A stretch of 64,000 bases of DNA from Mesorhizobium sp. ES1-1 (lineage in GTDB: Bacteria > Pseudomonadota > Alphaproteobacteria > Rhizobiales > Rhizobiaceae), in contig NZ_JAIUGX010000005.1 of assembly GCF_020164785.1 (NCBI RefSeq), positions 62,001 through 126,000 of the forward strand. Reading direction: 5' to 3'. Shown one piece after another: positions 24,562-33,655 of this stretch. The position numbers were made by a program, and so were the translations under genes. Within the stretch, counting starts at the first letter, position 1, and the number at the start of each line of letters is the position of its first letter. Below the pieces are notes generated by a model. It was given only the letters and a program-made list of their open reading frames with translations, searched no databases and was not told where the DNA came from.

Positions 24562-27203
24562 TGATTGGCGAAGCCGACCAGGAACTCGCCTCGCCGGGGG
24601 ATGGTGCCTATTGGTCGATCGAGACCAAGGACCTCGTGCTGCGCCTTGGTAGCTCGGCCTCGGGGCTTGCTGCGTCGGAAGCGGCATCAAGGCTCGTGAA
24701 ATTCGGTCGAAACACACCGGCGTCCACGTCAAGCGCTTCGGCCTTGGCAGTGTTTGCCCGCCAGTTCCGAAGCCCGCTGGTCCTGATCCTCATTTTCGCG
24801 GCCGGCGTGTCGGCTTTCGTCGGGGAAGGCCAGGAGGCGGCGATCATCGGCGCGATCGTGCTGGCAAGTTGCGTCCTGAGCTTCACCCAGGAATATGGCG
24901 CCTCGCGTGCGACAGAAGCACTGAAGCAGCGGATTTCACGCAAGGCCATTGTGTTGCGAGATGGCACCGAGTGCTCGGTTGCTGCCGGAGACATCGTCCC
25001 GGGCGACGTGATCAGGCTTTCGGCCGGAAATCTCATCCCCGCCGACGGTATCATCCTGGAGGCGCGCGACTTCAATGTCAGCGAGGCGGTGCTGACCGGC
25101 GAAACATTTCCGGTCGTGAAGGCGCCGGGGCGGTCGGCACCGGACGCCTCGCTCACTCTGCGCAACAACGCGGTCTTTACGGGAACATCCGTCCGTAGCG
25201 GCACTGCAACCGTGCTCGCGGCAGCAACCGGCGCCCGCACCGAATTCGCATCGATCGCCGCGGCCTTGGAGCGAACGGTTCCCGAAACGGGATTTGCACG
25301 GGGGATAAGACAGTTCGGCTATCTGATGACCGAGATCATGCTGGCGATTGTCATCCTGGTGTTCTTCGCCAATCTGATGCTCCATCGCCCGCTGATCGAA
25401 TCGCTGTTGTTTTCGCTGGCATTGGCTGTTGGTCTGACGCCGGAACTTCTTCCGGCCATCATCAGCGTGACGCTGGCGAGGGGGGCTCGCGCGATGGCTG
25501 CCAATGGCGTCATCGTACGCCGTCTCGATGCCATCGAAAATCTGGGCAGCATGGACCTTCTATGCACCGACAAGACCGGCACGCTGACGGAAGGCGTCGT
25601 TCGTCTCGATGCAGGGCTCGACGCCGACGGCAATGCGTCAAGCGATATCCTGCTGTGGGCGCGTCTCAACGCGACCCTGCAGACAGGACTGACGAACCCC
25701 CTGGACGAAGCAATCGCCAGTGCGCCGGGCGAGGGCGCATCATTGGCGGCCTTCACGAAAGTCGACGAAATCCCCTATGATTTCATTCGCAAGCGGCTAT
25801 CCGTTGTCGTGGGGACCAAGGACGCCCAGGACCTTCTCATTACCAAAGGCGCGGTCCAAAATGTGCTCGAGACCTGTAGCTTCGTGCGAACGGCCAAGGG
25901 GCAAGCACCCCTCGATGAAACGCACCGTGCGGCAATCGACGAAAAATTCCGCAGCTGGAGCGCGCAAGGCTACCGCGTGCTGGGGCTGGCGACGCGCCGG
26001 TTTGAAAGCCGGAAAACGTTCAGCCGTAAAGACGAGATCGATCTCACCTTCGCGGGGTTCCTGCTTTTCCTCGACCCGCCAAAGGATGGCGTCCGGGAGA
26101 CGCTTGCAGCGCTCGCCCGCCGTGGCGTCGCGGTAAAGGTCATTTCAGGCGACAACCGTTACGTCGTCACACATCTCGCGCAGGCGATCGGCTTGCGCGC
26201 TGACAGGATCATGACCGGCGAGGATTTGTCGAAGCTGACCAAGAGCGCGCTCTTCGCAGCCGTCCAGCACACCGACCTCTTCGTGGAGATCGACCCCAAC
26301 CAGAAGGAGCGCATCATTCAGGCCCTGCGGAGCAGGGGCCATGTCGTCGGCTACCTCGGCGATGGAATCAATGATGCCCCGGCCCTCCATGAGGCCGACA
26401 TCGGCATCTCTGTGGACAGCGCCGTCGATGTCGCGCGCGAAGCGGCTGATATCATCCTTCTCAAGCCGGATCTGGGCGTTCTGGTGCGCGGCGTCGATGA
26501 TGGCCGCAAGACATACGCCAATACGATGAAATACATCTCGATCACCACAAGCGCCAATTTCGGCAACATGACCAGCATGGCGGTGGCCTCGCTATTCCTG
26601 CCTTTCCTGCCGCTTCTGGCGGCGCAGATCCTGCTTAACAATTTTCTTTCCGACGTTCCTTCGCTCGCCATTGCGACCGACAATGTGGATGCGGATCAGT
26701 TGCGCCGGCCGCACCACTGGGACATCCGCTTTGTGCGGCGGTTCATGGTCAGCTTTGGTCTGGTGAGCTCGCTGTTCGACTTCGCGACCTTCGCGTTCCT
26801 GCTCTTTTTCGCGCACGCAACCGCGGCCGCATTCCAGACCGGCTGGTTCGTCGAATCGTTGCTCACAGAGCTTGCCATTGTGCTCATCGTGCGTACGCAC
26901 AGGGCTTTCTGGACGAGCCGTCCGAGCCCGTTGCTTGCCTGGCTTACGCTGGGGATCGGGATTGTCGCGATCATGATCCCTTACCTGCCTTTCGCGGCCT
27001 TGTTCGGCTTCGTGCCTTTGCCGCTGCCCGTTCTTGCCGGACTCGTCGCGATCACCACGCTCTATCTGTTGGCCTCGGAGCTGACCAAACGCTGGTTCTT
27101 CGATCATCAGAGCGGACGCTCGCATCGATCGAAAGCAGGGCGGTTCGCCGCCGCTAGAACCGTAGCCCGGCCGATGCATGCCCAAAGAACCGCTCATGAG
27201 TGA
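24561..27203 (+). CDS. mgtA: MgtA-like magnesium-transporting P-type ATPase
   Basis: At 880 aa this matches the P3B magnesium ATPase family. It has the actuator motif VLTGETFPVV, phosphorylation site CTDKTGTLTEG (Asp about residue 337), hinge GDGINDAPALHEADIGISVD, and the MgtA-specific helix region QILLNNFLSDVPSLAIATDN. A PHHWDIRFVRRFMVSFG stretch then matches the family. It should import Mg2+ across the inner membrane using ATP, with about ten helices. One-base overlap with uspA makes it part of the FNR-box transcript, an odd setting for a magnesium pump; together with MgtC nearby it suggests ion adjustment during oxygen or stress shifts. Confidence 0.92.
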   Translation: MIGEADQELASPGDGAYWSIETKDLVLRLGSSASGLAASEAASRLVKFGRNTPASTSSASALAVFARQFRSPLVLILIFAAGVSAFVGEGQEAAIIGAIVLASCVLSFTQEYGASRATEALKQRISRKAIVLRDGTECSVAAGDIVPGDVIRLSAGNLIPADGIILEARDFNVSEAVLTGETFPVVKAPGRSAPDASLTLRNNAVFTGTSVRSGTATVLAAATGARTEFASIAAALERTVPETGFARGIRQFGYLMTEIMLAIVILVFFANLMLHRPLIESLLFSLALAVGLTPELLPAIISVTLARGARAMAANGVIVRRLDAIENLGSMDLLCTDKTGTLTEGVVRLDAGLDADGNASSDILLWARLNATLQTGLTNPLDEAIASAPGEGASLAAFTKVDEIPYDFIRKRLSVVVGTKDAQDLLITKGAVQNVLETCSFVRTAKGQAPLDETHRAAIDEKFRSWSAQGYRVLGLATRRFESRKTFSRKDEIDLTFAGFLLFLDPPKDGVRETLAALARRGVAVKVISGDNRYVVTHLAQAIGLRADRIMTGEDLSKLTKSALFAAVQHTDLFVEIDPNQKERIIQALRSRGHVVGYLGDGINDAPALHEADIGISVDSAVDVAREAADIILLKPDLGVLVRGVDDGRKTYANTMKYISITTSANFGNMTSMAVASLFLPFLPLLAAQILLNNFLSDVPSLAIATDNVDADQLRRPHHWDIRFVRRFMVSFGLVSSLFDFATFAFLLFFAHATAAAFQTGWFVESLLTELAIVLIVRTHRAFWTSRPSPLLAWLTLGIGIVAIMIPYLPFAALFGFVPLPLPVLAGLVAITTLYLLASELTKRWFFDHQSGRSHRSKAGRFAAARTVARPMHAQRTAHE

Positions 27204-27291
27204 AAGTTCGGGCAAGGCAATAAATGCAGCCATACGGCCCGTCGCGGGCCGTCGACAGGCCCGACGACGGCGCGCAAGTCAATCCGGCAGA

Positions 27292-27759
27292 TTAGCCGCC
27301 CACAGCCGCCCTGGAGACGTTGACGCCGAGATCGTAGACCAGGAGGCCGCCGTAGTATGCTGTAGTGGTCACGAGAACCGCCCCTGCGATTTCGATCATT
27401 GGAACCGCAATAGAAGCTGGCCCCAGCTCGCGATTGCGGACCCAAAGGGCAAGCCTGACGACACCCCAAATCAGAAAGGCGACGGCCGTAATGCCGCCAA
27501 GACTCTCGTGAATCTCCGCTATCTCGCTGCTGAAGCCGGCCGCTTCGGCATGATCGAGTGCGAGTCCGCCAAAGAACCAGGTTGCAATGGCGAAGGCCCC
27601 CGCGGCGAGCGCGACAAAGGTCGAAATCGTCCCGGCGCCAGAACGCCTTGTTACCGCCTGGCCGCGGGCGAGCGCCACAACGTCGATCACCGCCAGTGCG
27701 TAGATGAGGACGATGGGAAAATGCACGAGCATGGGATGAATATGCTGGATTGGTATCAT
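27292..27759 (-). CDS. DUF2231 membrane protein
   Basis: This 155-aa protein has four predicted helices and the DUF2231 signature HIHPMLVHFPIVLIYALAVI at the N-terminus, where conserved His residues lie in the first helix. Then come TFVALAAGAFAIATWFFGG, LALDHAEAAG and a last helix. DUF2231 proteins may bind haem or metal in the membrane, but no function is proven. It converges with the MgtA-like gene. Confidence 0.9.
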   Translation of the reverse strand: MIPIQHIHPMLVHFPIVLIYALAVIDVVALARGQAVTRRSGAGTISTFVALAAGAFAIATWFFGGLALDHAEAAGFSSEIAEIHESLGGITAVAFLIWGVVRLALWVRNRELGPASIAVPMIEIAGAVLVTTTAYYGGLLVYDLGVNVSRAAVGG

Positions 27760-27880
27760 GATAGGAATCTCCGTAGGTCAGGCGAAAAGCACGCGGCCTT
27801 GCAGGACGGGGCGTTCGGTTGGTGGGCGGCGTCCGCAACGCCGCGGCTTGGATGAAAGTCGCGAACAGCGGTTTGAGGGC

Positions 27881-28153
27881 TTAGTCGTCGTCTTCAAGAG
27901 CGTCGCCGTCGTCCTCGCCGCTGAATGCGGCTGCGCCGAGGACGTGGCCGTCACGGCACTCGTCATCGCCAACACGTTTGATGGCCTTTGAGGTGGCCGG
28001 GTTCCGCATCGGGATGGCCTCGAGGTCGATGGGCCCGGAAGGCGCTGCGGAGGAGGGCGCTTCGCACAACCCCTCGTCGGATTCGGCAGCGGCGGGGACG
28101 CCAAAGCTCGCCAGGCCGGCGAGTACGGCTAGCAGAAGCATGGAAATGCGCAT
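27881..28153 (-). CDS. small acidic periplasmic protein, hypothetical
   Basis: From ATG 28153 the protein has 90 aa: signal peptide MRISMLLLAVLAGLASFGVPAAA, then a short acidic mature part with two Cys (GLCEAP, DDECRDGHVL) and an extreme acidic tail (GEDDGDALEDDD). It is divergent from the PepSY-response regulator-kinase operon and may be a target or a partner. I do not recognise a family. Overlapping frames on the same strand and the opposite strand lack signal or domain patterns. Confidence 0.6.
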   Translation of the reverse strand: MRISMLLLAVLAGLASFGVPAAAESDEGLCEAPSSAAPSGPIDLEAIPMRNPATSKAIKRVGDDECRDGHVLGAAAFSGEDDGDALEDDD

Positions 28154-28279
28154 GGCCTCGTATCCTTCTCGGCGCGGCCATGATTGGACGCGACGACGCT
28201 GATAGAGGACCTTTGCTTGCTGGCGGCTGAGGACGATTGACAGCAGATTGAAAGCTTCGACGTGCAACATGCACCCTTC

Positions 28280-28606
28280 ATGAGAGCGATTCTAAAGCGC
28301 CTGGCGATAGCTGGCCTGGCCGGGCTTGTCCTGCTCGAGCCACTCGCCGCGCGCGCCGACGTGGACGATGACGGCGACCATGACCGGGCGCGCGATCTGT
28401 ACGAGCATGGCGAAATCAAAGGCCTTGCCGACATACTGGATCTCGTCCGAGCCAAAGCTCCCGGCGACATAGTTGCGGTCGATCTCATCCGCAAAGCCGA
28501 CAGATGGGTCTACCAGTTTCAGGTCGTCGGTGCCGATGGCCGGCGGAGGACAGTCGAGGTCGATGCCGGTGCCGGTGTCATCATGCGCGATGGCGAGGGC
28601 GACTGA
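28280..28606 (+). CDS. PepSY domain periplasmic protein
   Basis: This 108-aa protein has a signal peptide (MRAILKRLAIAGLAGLVLL...AARA), an acidic stretch DVDDDGDHDRARDLYEHGEI and then a single PepSY domain: GLADILDLVRAKAPGDIVAV, DLIRKADRWVYQFQVVGADG, ending RRRTVEVDAGAGVIM. The start may be ATG 28280 or the in-frame GTG at 28262. The TGATG stop-start overlap couples it to the response regulator. Small PepSY proteins next to kinases often modulate the sensor in the periplasm. Confidence 0.85.
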   Translation: MRAILKRLAIAGLAGLVLLEPLAARADVDDDGDHDRARDLYEHGEIKGLADILDLVRAKAPGDIVAVDLIRKADRWVYQFQVVGADGRRRTVEVDAGAGVIMRDGEGD

Positions 28607-29271
28607 TGAAGATCCTTCTCGCCGAGGACGAGCCCCGCATCGCCGCCGATATTGCAACTGTCCTCAGAGCATCTGGAATGGCGGTCGATGTCGTACAGGA
28701 CGGTGAGGCTGCCTGGTTCGCTGGCGATGTCGAGACTTATGACGCCGCGATTCTGGATCTCGGATTGCCCAAGCTCGACGGCCTGACGATCTTGAAGCGC
28801 TGGCGGGCCAATGCGCGCCGGTTTCCGGTTCTCATCCTCACCGCAAGGGGGACGTGGACGGAGCGCGTCGACGGCATCAATTCCGGCGCGGACGACTATC
28901 TTCCCAAGCCTTTTGAAATGGAAGAGCTGCTCGCCCGGTTACGGGCAATCCTGCGGCGTTCAGCCGGGCAGTCGGCGCCCGTATTGAAGTCCGGGCCGTT
29001 GCTTCTGGATACGCGCCAGATGCGTGTTTCGCTCCGGGGCGTTCCCATTTCTCTTTCGCCGCTGGAATACCGGCTGGTGGCGTTTCTGATGCATCACGCC
29101 GGTCGAGTGGTGGCGCCTACCGAACTTGCCGAACATTTGTACGATTCGGGGAACGACCGCGATCCCAACGCGATCGAGGTCATCGTTGCGCGGCTGCGAC
29201 GCAAGCTCGGCAGCGATATCATCGAAACGCGGCGCGGCTTCGGGTATCTGATGCAAGATGACGGCGCCTGA
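28606..29271 (+). CDS. OmpR/PhoP-type response regulator
   Basis: This 221-aa protein has a receiver domain with acidic pocket AEDEPRIAAD, phospho-acceptor Asp in AILDLGLPKLDGL (about residue 51), Thr in ILTARG and Lys in DDYLPKPFEM. A winged-helix output domain follows, ending VIVARLRRKLGSDIIETRRG FGYLM in its usual form. It overlaps the PepSY gene by one base at its start and the kinase gene by one base at its end, so the three are a single unit. Confidence 0.95.
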   Translation: MKILLAEDEPRIAADIATVLRASGMAVDVVQDGEAAWFAGDVETYDAAILDLGLPKLDGLTILKRWRANARRFPVLILTARGTWTERVDGINSGADDYLPKPFEMEELLARLRAILRRSAGQSAPVLKSGPLLLDTRQMRVSLRGVPISLSPLEYRLVAFLMHHAGRVVAPTELAEHLYDSGNDRDPNAIEVIVARLRRKLGSDIIETRRGFGYLMQDDGA

Positions 29272-30614
29272 TGGGCAACTCGATCCGCTTCAGGCTGTGG
29301 CTGGCGGCGGCGATCTCGATTCTTGTCGCGCTCGCCATAGCCGGCGCCGCCTTGCGTTACCTGTTCGAACTTCACGTCGAGCGGCGTGTCGTGGGCGAGT
29401 TGACGGTCGACCTCAATGAGTTGATCGGAGCAACAAGCTTCACAAGCGACGGTCAGATGGTGGTAGCCCCGGTGCTCACAGACCCCCGCTTCGCCAATCC
29501 GCTGTCCGGTTACTACTGGCAGGTCGAAGACATCGCCTCCGGCGGTGTCGAGCGCTCACGATCCTTGTGGGACGCGAAGCTGGCCCTTCCTGCTCGCAGC
29601 GTAAGTGGCGAGCTGCGCACGGTCGAGGAGTTCATCGGCCCCGGCGGAGAACTCAGTATTGCGGTCGAGCGTACAATCATCGACGCCGGAGGTCGCTCCT
29701 TTCGCGCGGTCGTGGCGGAAAATCATCGAACCGTCGAGGTTTCTGTAAGCGAATATGTTCGTGACCTTGCCCCAGCCCTTCTGATGCTCGCTGTGGCTCT
29801 CATGGCTGCGTTTTTCATCCAGATCACCATCGGTCTTGCGCCGTTGGAGACCTTGCGGATCGCCGTCGGAAGCGTGATCGCACAGCGAGCGGCACGGCTT
29901 GATGTGGTGGCGCCAAAAGAGGTGCAGCCGCTCGCGGACGAAATCAACCGTCTTCTCGATGCCCAGGAGAAGGCTCTGGCCCGAGCCCGTTCGCGCGCGA
30001 CCGATCTGGCGCATGGCCTCAAGACGCCGCTGCAAGTGCTGTCGGCCGACATCCGTGCCTTGCGCAAGAAGGGGGAGACGGATCTCGCCGACGAGATCGA
30101 GAAGAGCGCCGGCGCGATCCGGCGCCATGTCGAGCGGGAGCTCGCGCGCGCCCGCCTCGCACCAGGCGTCTCGGGTAAGGCCTCGTGTCTTGTGTCCAAT
30201 GTCGCTTCTGGCGTCGTTGCAGTCGTCCAGCGGACGCCAAGCGGCAAGGAGCTTTCGTTCAAGCTGGATGTCGCCCAAGATCTGACCGCGCCAATCGACG
30301 AAGGGGATTTGTCGGAGATTCTCGGCAATCTGGTCGAGAACGCCGCGCGCTATGCAAGATCGTCAGTCCATATCCGTGCATACACCGGCTGGGACGAGGT
30401 CACCGTCAGTGTCGCTGATGACGGACCAGGGATACCGGATGCCGATCGGGCGTCGGCCCTTTCACGTGGTGTCCAGCTTGACAGCAAGGGAGGCAGTAGT
30501 GGCCTCGGCCTGGCCATCGTTTCGGAGATCGTCGAGGCTTATGGCGGACGCCTTGCCATGGCGAACGCGGATCCGGGTCTGATCGTGACTATTTCCTTGC
30601 TGCGGCACGGTTGA
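29271..30614 (+). CDS. sensor histidine kinase
   Basis: This 447-aa kinase has a first membrane helix (LWLAAAISILVALAIAGAA), a periplasmic sensor of about 130 residues, a second helix (LAPALLMLAVALMAAFFIQI), a HAMP-like linker, the H-box RATDLAHGLKTPLQVL (phospho-acceptor His about residue 248), N-box LVENAARYA, G1 VADDGPGIPD and G2 SSGLGLAIVSE. The layout matches the PhoQ-like group. The signal is unknown; position next to a flavin-based redox cluster, seven bases away in convergent orientation, suggests envelope redox or metal sensing. Confidence 0.94.
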   Translation: MGNSIRFRLWLAAAISILVALAIAGAALRYLFELHVERRVVGELTVDLNELIGATSFTSDGQMVVAPVLTDPRFANPLSGYYWQVEDIASGGVERSRSLWDAKLALPARSVSGELRTVEEFIGPGGELSIAVERTIIDAGGRSFRAVVAENHRTVEVSVSEYVRDLAPALLMLAVALMAAFFIQITIGLAPLETLRIAVGSVIAQRAARLDVVAPKEVQPLADEINRLLDAQEKALARARSRATDLAHGLKTPLQVLSADIRALRKKGETDLADEIEKSAGAIRRHVERELARARLAPGVSGKASCLVSNVASGVVAVVQRTPSGKELSFKLDVAQDLTAPIDEGDLSEILGNLVENAARYARSSVHIRAYTGWDEVTVSVADDGPGIPDADRASALSRGVQLDSKGGSSGLGLAIVSEIVEAYGGRLAMANADPGLIVTISLLRHG

Positions 30615-30621
30615 ACGGGCT

Positions 30622-31281
30622 TCATGCAAAACCCGGGAAATAGTCGACCTTTATCTTCGAGCGGCGAATGCCCATGGCGCGCAGCTTCCGGCGCAGCGCC
30701 TTGACCATCGCCTGCGGGCCGGAAATGTAGAAGGTCCGCTCGAGGTAGTCGGGTATGACCAGACGTATCAGCCGCTCGTCGATATAGCCGGGATATTGCC
30801 CGCGCTCACCCCCTCGCGCCACAGCATGGATGGTCTTGATTCCAAGTTCCTGCCTGGCGGCGTCAAGCATGTCGCGATAGGCGATGTCCTGCTGGCCCTC
30901 GGTTCCATAGAGGATGACGATCGGTCGCCGCTCCTTGCGGTCTAGGAGATATTGCAGCATCGACCGGAACGGTGTGATGCCGATGCCTCCGGCCAGGAAA
31001 GCGACCTTGGTTTCACGCCGGGCAGGGAGAGTGAAATTGCCGGCCAGTTGCGCGGCGTGAATGGTGCTGCCTGGCTTCATGGTCATCAATCCGCGCTTGA
31101 AGGCACTCGATCGTGGGTAGAACTTGACCCCCAGGCGCACCGTTTCCTCCGTCGGCGCCGAGGCGACCGTGAAATAGCGGCGGTTGCCGCGATTGTCGGC
31201 ACGATCAAGGCCAAGCGTCCATTCAAGATACTGGCCGGCCTCGAAGGCGAGCTTGCGCGGTGGAGCTGAAGACGAAGTCAA
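30622..31281 (-). CDS. FAD/NAD(P)-binding reductase domain, split from NqrB-like gene
   Basis: This 219-aa frame has the ferredoxin-reductase fold: FAD motif NRRYFTVASAPTEE, substrate loop, NAD motif VAFLAGGIGITPFRSMLQYL and C-terminal ERTFYISGPQAMVKAL. It begins abruptly inside the FAD domain, at PPRKLAFEAGQYLEWTL, which in full-length relatives (as I recall) follows the NqrB/RnfD membrane domain in one chain. The upstream gene runs into this sequence in another frame; removing one base near 31260 gives a continuous FSSPRKLAFEAGQ. The only start here is a TTG at 31281, with no ribosome site. So this is half of a frameshifted gene, or a coupled second product. Confidence 0.8.
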   Translation of the reverse strand: MTSSSAPPRKLAFEAGQYLEWTLGLDRADNRGNRRYFTVASAPTEETVRLGVKFYPRSSAFKRGLMTMKPGSTIHAAQLAGNFTLPARRETKVAFLAGGIGITPFRSMLQYLLDRKERRPIVILYGTEGQQDIAYRDMLDAARQELGIKTIHAVARGGERGQYPGYIDERLIRLVIPDYLERTFYISGPQAMVKALRRKLRAMGIRRSKIKVDYFPGFA

Positions 31282-32134
31282 AGCTGTCGACGGCGGATTG
31301 CTCGATGCGCTCGAGAGTCAGCACGAAGCGTCCCTTGGGGCCTGCCGCATAGGCAAACAGGTTGCCGGCAAGCAGCGCCAGTTCCGGTGTGAAATAGAAC
31401 GAGCCGATATGGATGTTGGGAGCAAACAGAAAGCCGATGATGGCGGCAAAGGCGATGCGCGGCCATCGCATAGTCGGTGCCGTCAGCGGCTCGGTCAGCA
31501 TCACAAAGGCAAAGAACAGCAGAGGCGACGAAGCCAGGGTCTCAACAAACGCCGTCGAGTACTGCGACGGATCGGTGGTTGCCAGGATGGTGGTCAGCGC
31601 CGCGACAACGAAGGTGGACACAAGATCAAGGCGGCGCAATTTCCGCACGATCAGGATGCCTCCAACGAGCACAAGCGGAAGCAAGGGCAGATTGCCCCCA
31701 ACCCACCATGTGGCAGGTTGGTCGAGCAGCAGAGCGCATAGCGCCACGCCCAGCGCGGCCGGATTGAAAAGGTGCTTCCGGCGGACGGCGAGAATGAATT
31801 TGGACGATATCGCCCAGACGGACGTGAATGCCACCGCCGCGATTCCCCTGATGTCCGTGGTGGCCACCGGATCAAGGATAAGCGCCAAAATGAGCGCGGT
31901 GATATAGACGGACTCGTTGTTGGCCGGGACGGCAAAGATCCGCTCAAAGACCTTGTTCGTCATCCAGCAGACCGCCAGCGACAGGGCCGTCGTGAAGGCA
32001 AGCGCAATCGGGTCATGTGGCACCAGCTTGACGAAGCCGAGAACGAACGCCGCGCCGATCAGCGCCATCAGATAATAGAGGATCAGCCTGTACATCGTCA
32101 GCTGATCGAGGAATCGGTCGATGGTCTTGATCAT
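31223..32134 (-). CDS. NqrB/RnfD-like membrane protein, C-terminus altered by frameshift
   Basis: This 303-aa protein has about nine helices of the NqrB/RnfD type. The N-terminus is TIDRFLDQLTMYRLILYYLM, with a conserved HLFNPAALGVALCALLLDQP segment and TEPLTAPTMRWPRIAFAAII further on. RnfD and NqrB bind a covalent flavin in the membrane and pass electrons. The last residues (TAQARLRGRPVS) are out of frame with the reductase domain that should follow. ATG 32134 overlaps the expected ApbE stop (ATGA), a sign of coupling. Neighbouring ApbE and FMN-binding genes fit a flavin electron-transfer chain. Confidence 0.82.
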   Translation of the reverse strand: MIKTIDRFLDQLTMYRLILYYLMALIGAAFVLGFVKLVPHDPIALAFTTALSLAVCWMTNKVFERIFAVPANNESVYITALILALILDPVATTDIRGIAAVAFTSVWAISSKFILAVRRKHLFNPAALGVALCALLLDQPATWWVGGNLPLLPLVLVGGILIVRKLRRLDLVSTFVVAALTTILATTDPSQYSTAFVETLASSPLLFFAFVMLTEPLTAPTMRWPRIAFAAIIGFLFAPNIHIGSFYFTPELALLAGNLFAYAAGPKGRFVLTLERIEQSAVDSFDFVFSSTAQARLRGRPVS

Positions 32135-32873
32135 TGCAGGCAGAGGGCTCCGAACCCGGTTGTCGGTGTGGCGCGGCATTGGCGTCGATGAGATAGCCCT
32201 CGAGACCAGGCGTCTGCTCTATGAAGAAAATGCCATCCCGCCCCATGGCGAAGGCCGCGGTGGCGAAACGATCGGCCTCGAGCACATCGGCGCCTATGAC
32301 GGTTAGGCTGACGATGTCCTGGATGGGACTGCCGATCCCATTCGGGTTGTAGATGTGTTGACCGCGGACATAAGTTCCGGAGGTCGCCACTCCGCGACCG
32401 CGGGGACAGACGATCTTTACGATCTCGTCGGCGTTGAAGGGATTGCGGATGCCGACACTCCAGTCATGGCCCGAAGCGTTCTTGCCGCAGGACTGGACGT
32501 CGCCCCCCGCCTCGATGAAGAAATCGCGGATGCCGGCACGCTGAACGATGGCTGCCGCGTTGCGGATGGCCCAACCCTTGACGATGCCGGAAGGATCGAG
32601 CGACCCGTCCGGCTTGCGAATATCGAAATAACCGTCCGTCTCGTCTTTCGTCCGCCATGCCAGAGCAAGCACTTCGTTCATCTCGCCGCTCCAGCCGACG
32701 ACGGGAACGTCGCCGCGGTTGATGGCCATGATCTCGCTGTCGGCCCGGTATGTGCTGAAGCGCCGGTCGATATGATCGAAATAGCCGAAGACTGTCTCGA
32801 CCAGCTCACCGTTCGACACGCCGCCGACGTCAACGGTAATGGGCATGCCCATCAAAATGCGCGTTTCGCGCAT
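32013..32873 (-). CDS. apbE: FAD:protein FMN transferase ApbE, C-terminal frameshift
   Basis: The family pattern is clear from the start: MRETRILMGMPITVDV, DPSGIVKGWAIRNAAAIV, FFIEAGGDVQSCGKN and the catalytic region VATSGTYVRGQHIYNP. ApbE moves FMN from FAD onto Thr/Ser of target proteins outside the cytosol, using Mg2+. After LEGYLIDAN the frame goes wrong. With one G added at 32177 it would read DANGRATPTTGFGALCLQ and stop at 32131, with the TGA overlapping the next ATG. As sequenced, 16 residues are replaced and about 40 foreign residues follow to 32013. The catalytic part is intact. It follows the FMN-binding gene by four bases. Confidence 0.85.
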   Translation of the reverse strand: MRETRILMGMPITVDVGGVSNGELVETVFGYFDHIDRRFSTYRADSEIMAINRGDVPVVGWSGEMNEVLALAWRTKDETDGYFDIRKPDGSLDPSGIVKGWAIRNAAAIVQRAGIRDFFIEAGGDVQSCGKNASGHDWSVGIRNPFNADEIVKIVCPRGRGVATSGTYVRGQHIYNPNGIGSPIQDIVSLTVIGADVLEADRFATAAFAMGRDGIFFIEQTPGLEGYLIDANAAPHRQPGSEPSACNDQDHRPIPRSADDVQADPLLSDGADRRGVRSRLRQAGAT

Positions 32874-32877
32874 GGAT

Positions 32878-33621
32878 CTACGACGACGCTTTCTTCAGCG
32901 CGCCGCGCAGCGACTGAATGAAAGCCCGGCTGGTCAGCGTCGCCCCCGAAATAATATCGACATTGGCGCTCTGGGCGCTGATCGCTTCGTCGCGCAGCAT
33001 GGGGAGCGCCTGCCTGTTGATGCTGATGGAGGTGCGGCGATCCGATGGATATTTCAGCACTTTCAGTGCCCTGAGCTGCCTGCCCTGGACGAGGGCCTGA
33101 ATTTGAATGATGCCGTAGTAGGCGTCGGCCGTGGGGCCGGTGTAGATGCCATCGGCATAGCCCGGTGCGGCAACCTTCATACCCGCGGGGACAAGATGTG
33201 CGGGCGCACCCGGATATGCCGGCCTCGGCTGCGGAACAGGTATGTAGACGGCTGGGGTCACGGCGAATGTAGGGATTGATGGCCTAGGACCCGCAACAGC
33301 CGGCGCCACTGGCTGCTCCGCTGGTGCTGGCGGCGTTTGTGGCGCCACCCCTACCGCTGTCTGTTTGACCGGATCATTTGGCCGATTGGCTGCGATCGAT
33401 TTGCCCGCAGTCGTTTCCTTGGCGATGGGGTATCTCGTTGTGAACTGGGGTGAGGGCGGCGGCAAGGTCCGGAACATCGACGTGGCATAGGCAGGCACCT
33501 TTGTCGCGTCTGCCGGCGATGCCGAACCAGGCACATCGTCGGCTTGCCGTTCGCCGGCCTGATCCCAGACATAGGCGCCGGAAGCTGCGATCACCAAAAG
33601 TGACAAGGCAATCTGTTTCAT
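32878..33621 (-). CDS. RnfG-like FMN-binding domain protein, likely ApbE substrate
   Basis: From ATG 33621 the protein has 247 aa; ATG 33639 with AAGG upstream is an alternative start. An N-terminal membrane anchor (MKQIALSLLVIAASGAYVW) is followed by about 130 Pro/Ala-rich residues and a C-terminal FMN-binding domain with YADGIYTGPTADAYYGIIQI and the flavinylation motif IISGATLTSRAF. The Thr in SGATLTS is the expected attachment site for FMN. The ApbE gene follows four bases later, so this is the probable target. Its role should be passing electrons on the periplasmic side. Confidence 0.85.
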   Translation of the reverse strand: MKQIALSLLVIAASGAYVWDQAGERQADDVPGSASPADATKVPAYATSMFRTLPPPSPQFTTRYPIAKETTAGKSIAANRPNDPVKQTAVGVAPQTPPAPAEQPVAPAVAGPRPSIPTFAVTPAVYIPVPQPRPAYPGAPAHLVPAGMKVAAPGYADGIYTGPTADAYYGIIQIQALVQGRQLRALKVLKYPSDRRTSISINRQALPMLRDEAISAQSANVDIISGATLTSRAFIQSLRGALKKASS

Positions 33622-33655
33622 CGGATTGGGTTTCCACATTGAACCTTGCTGAGAT

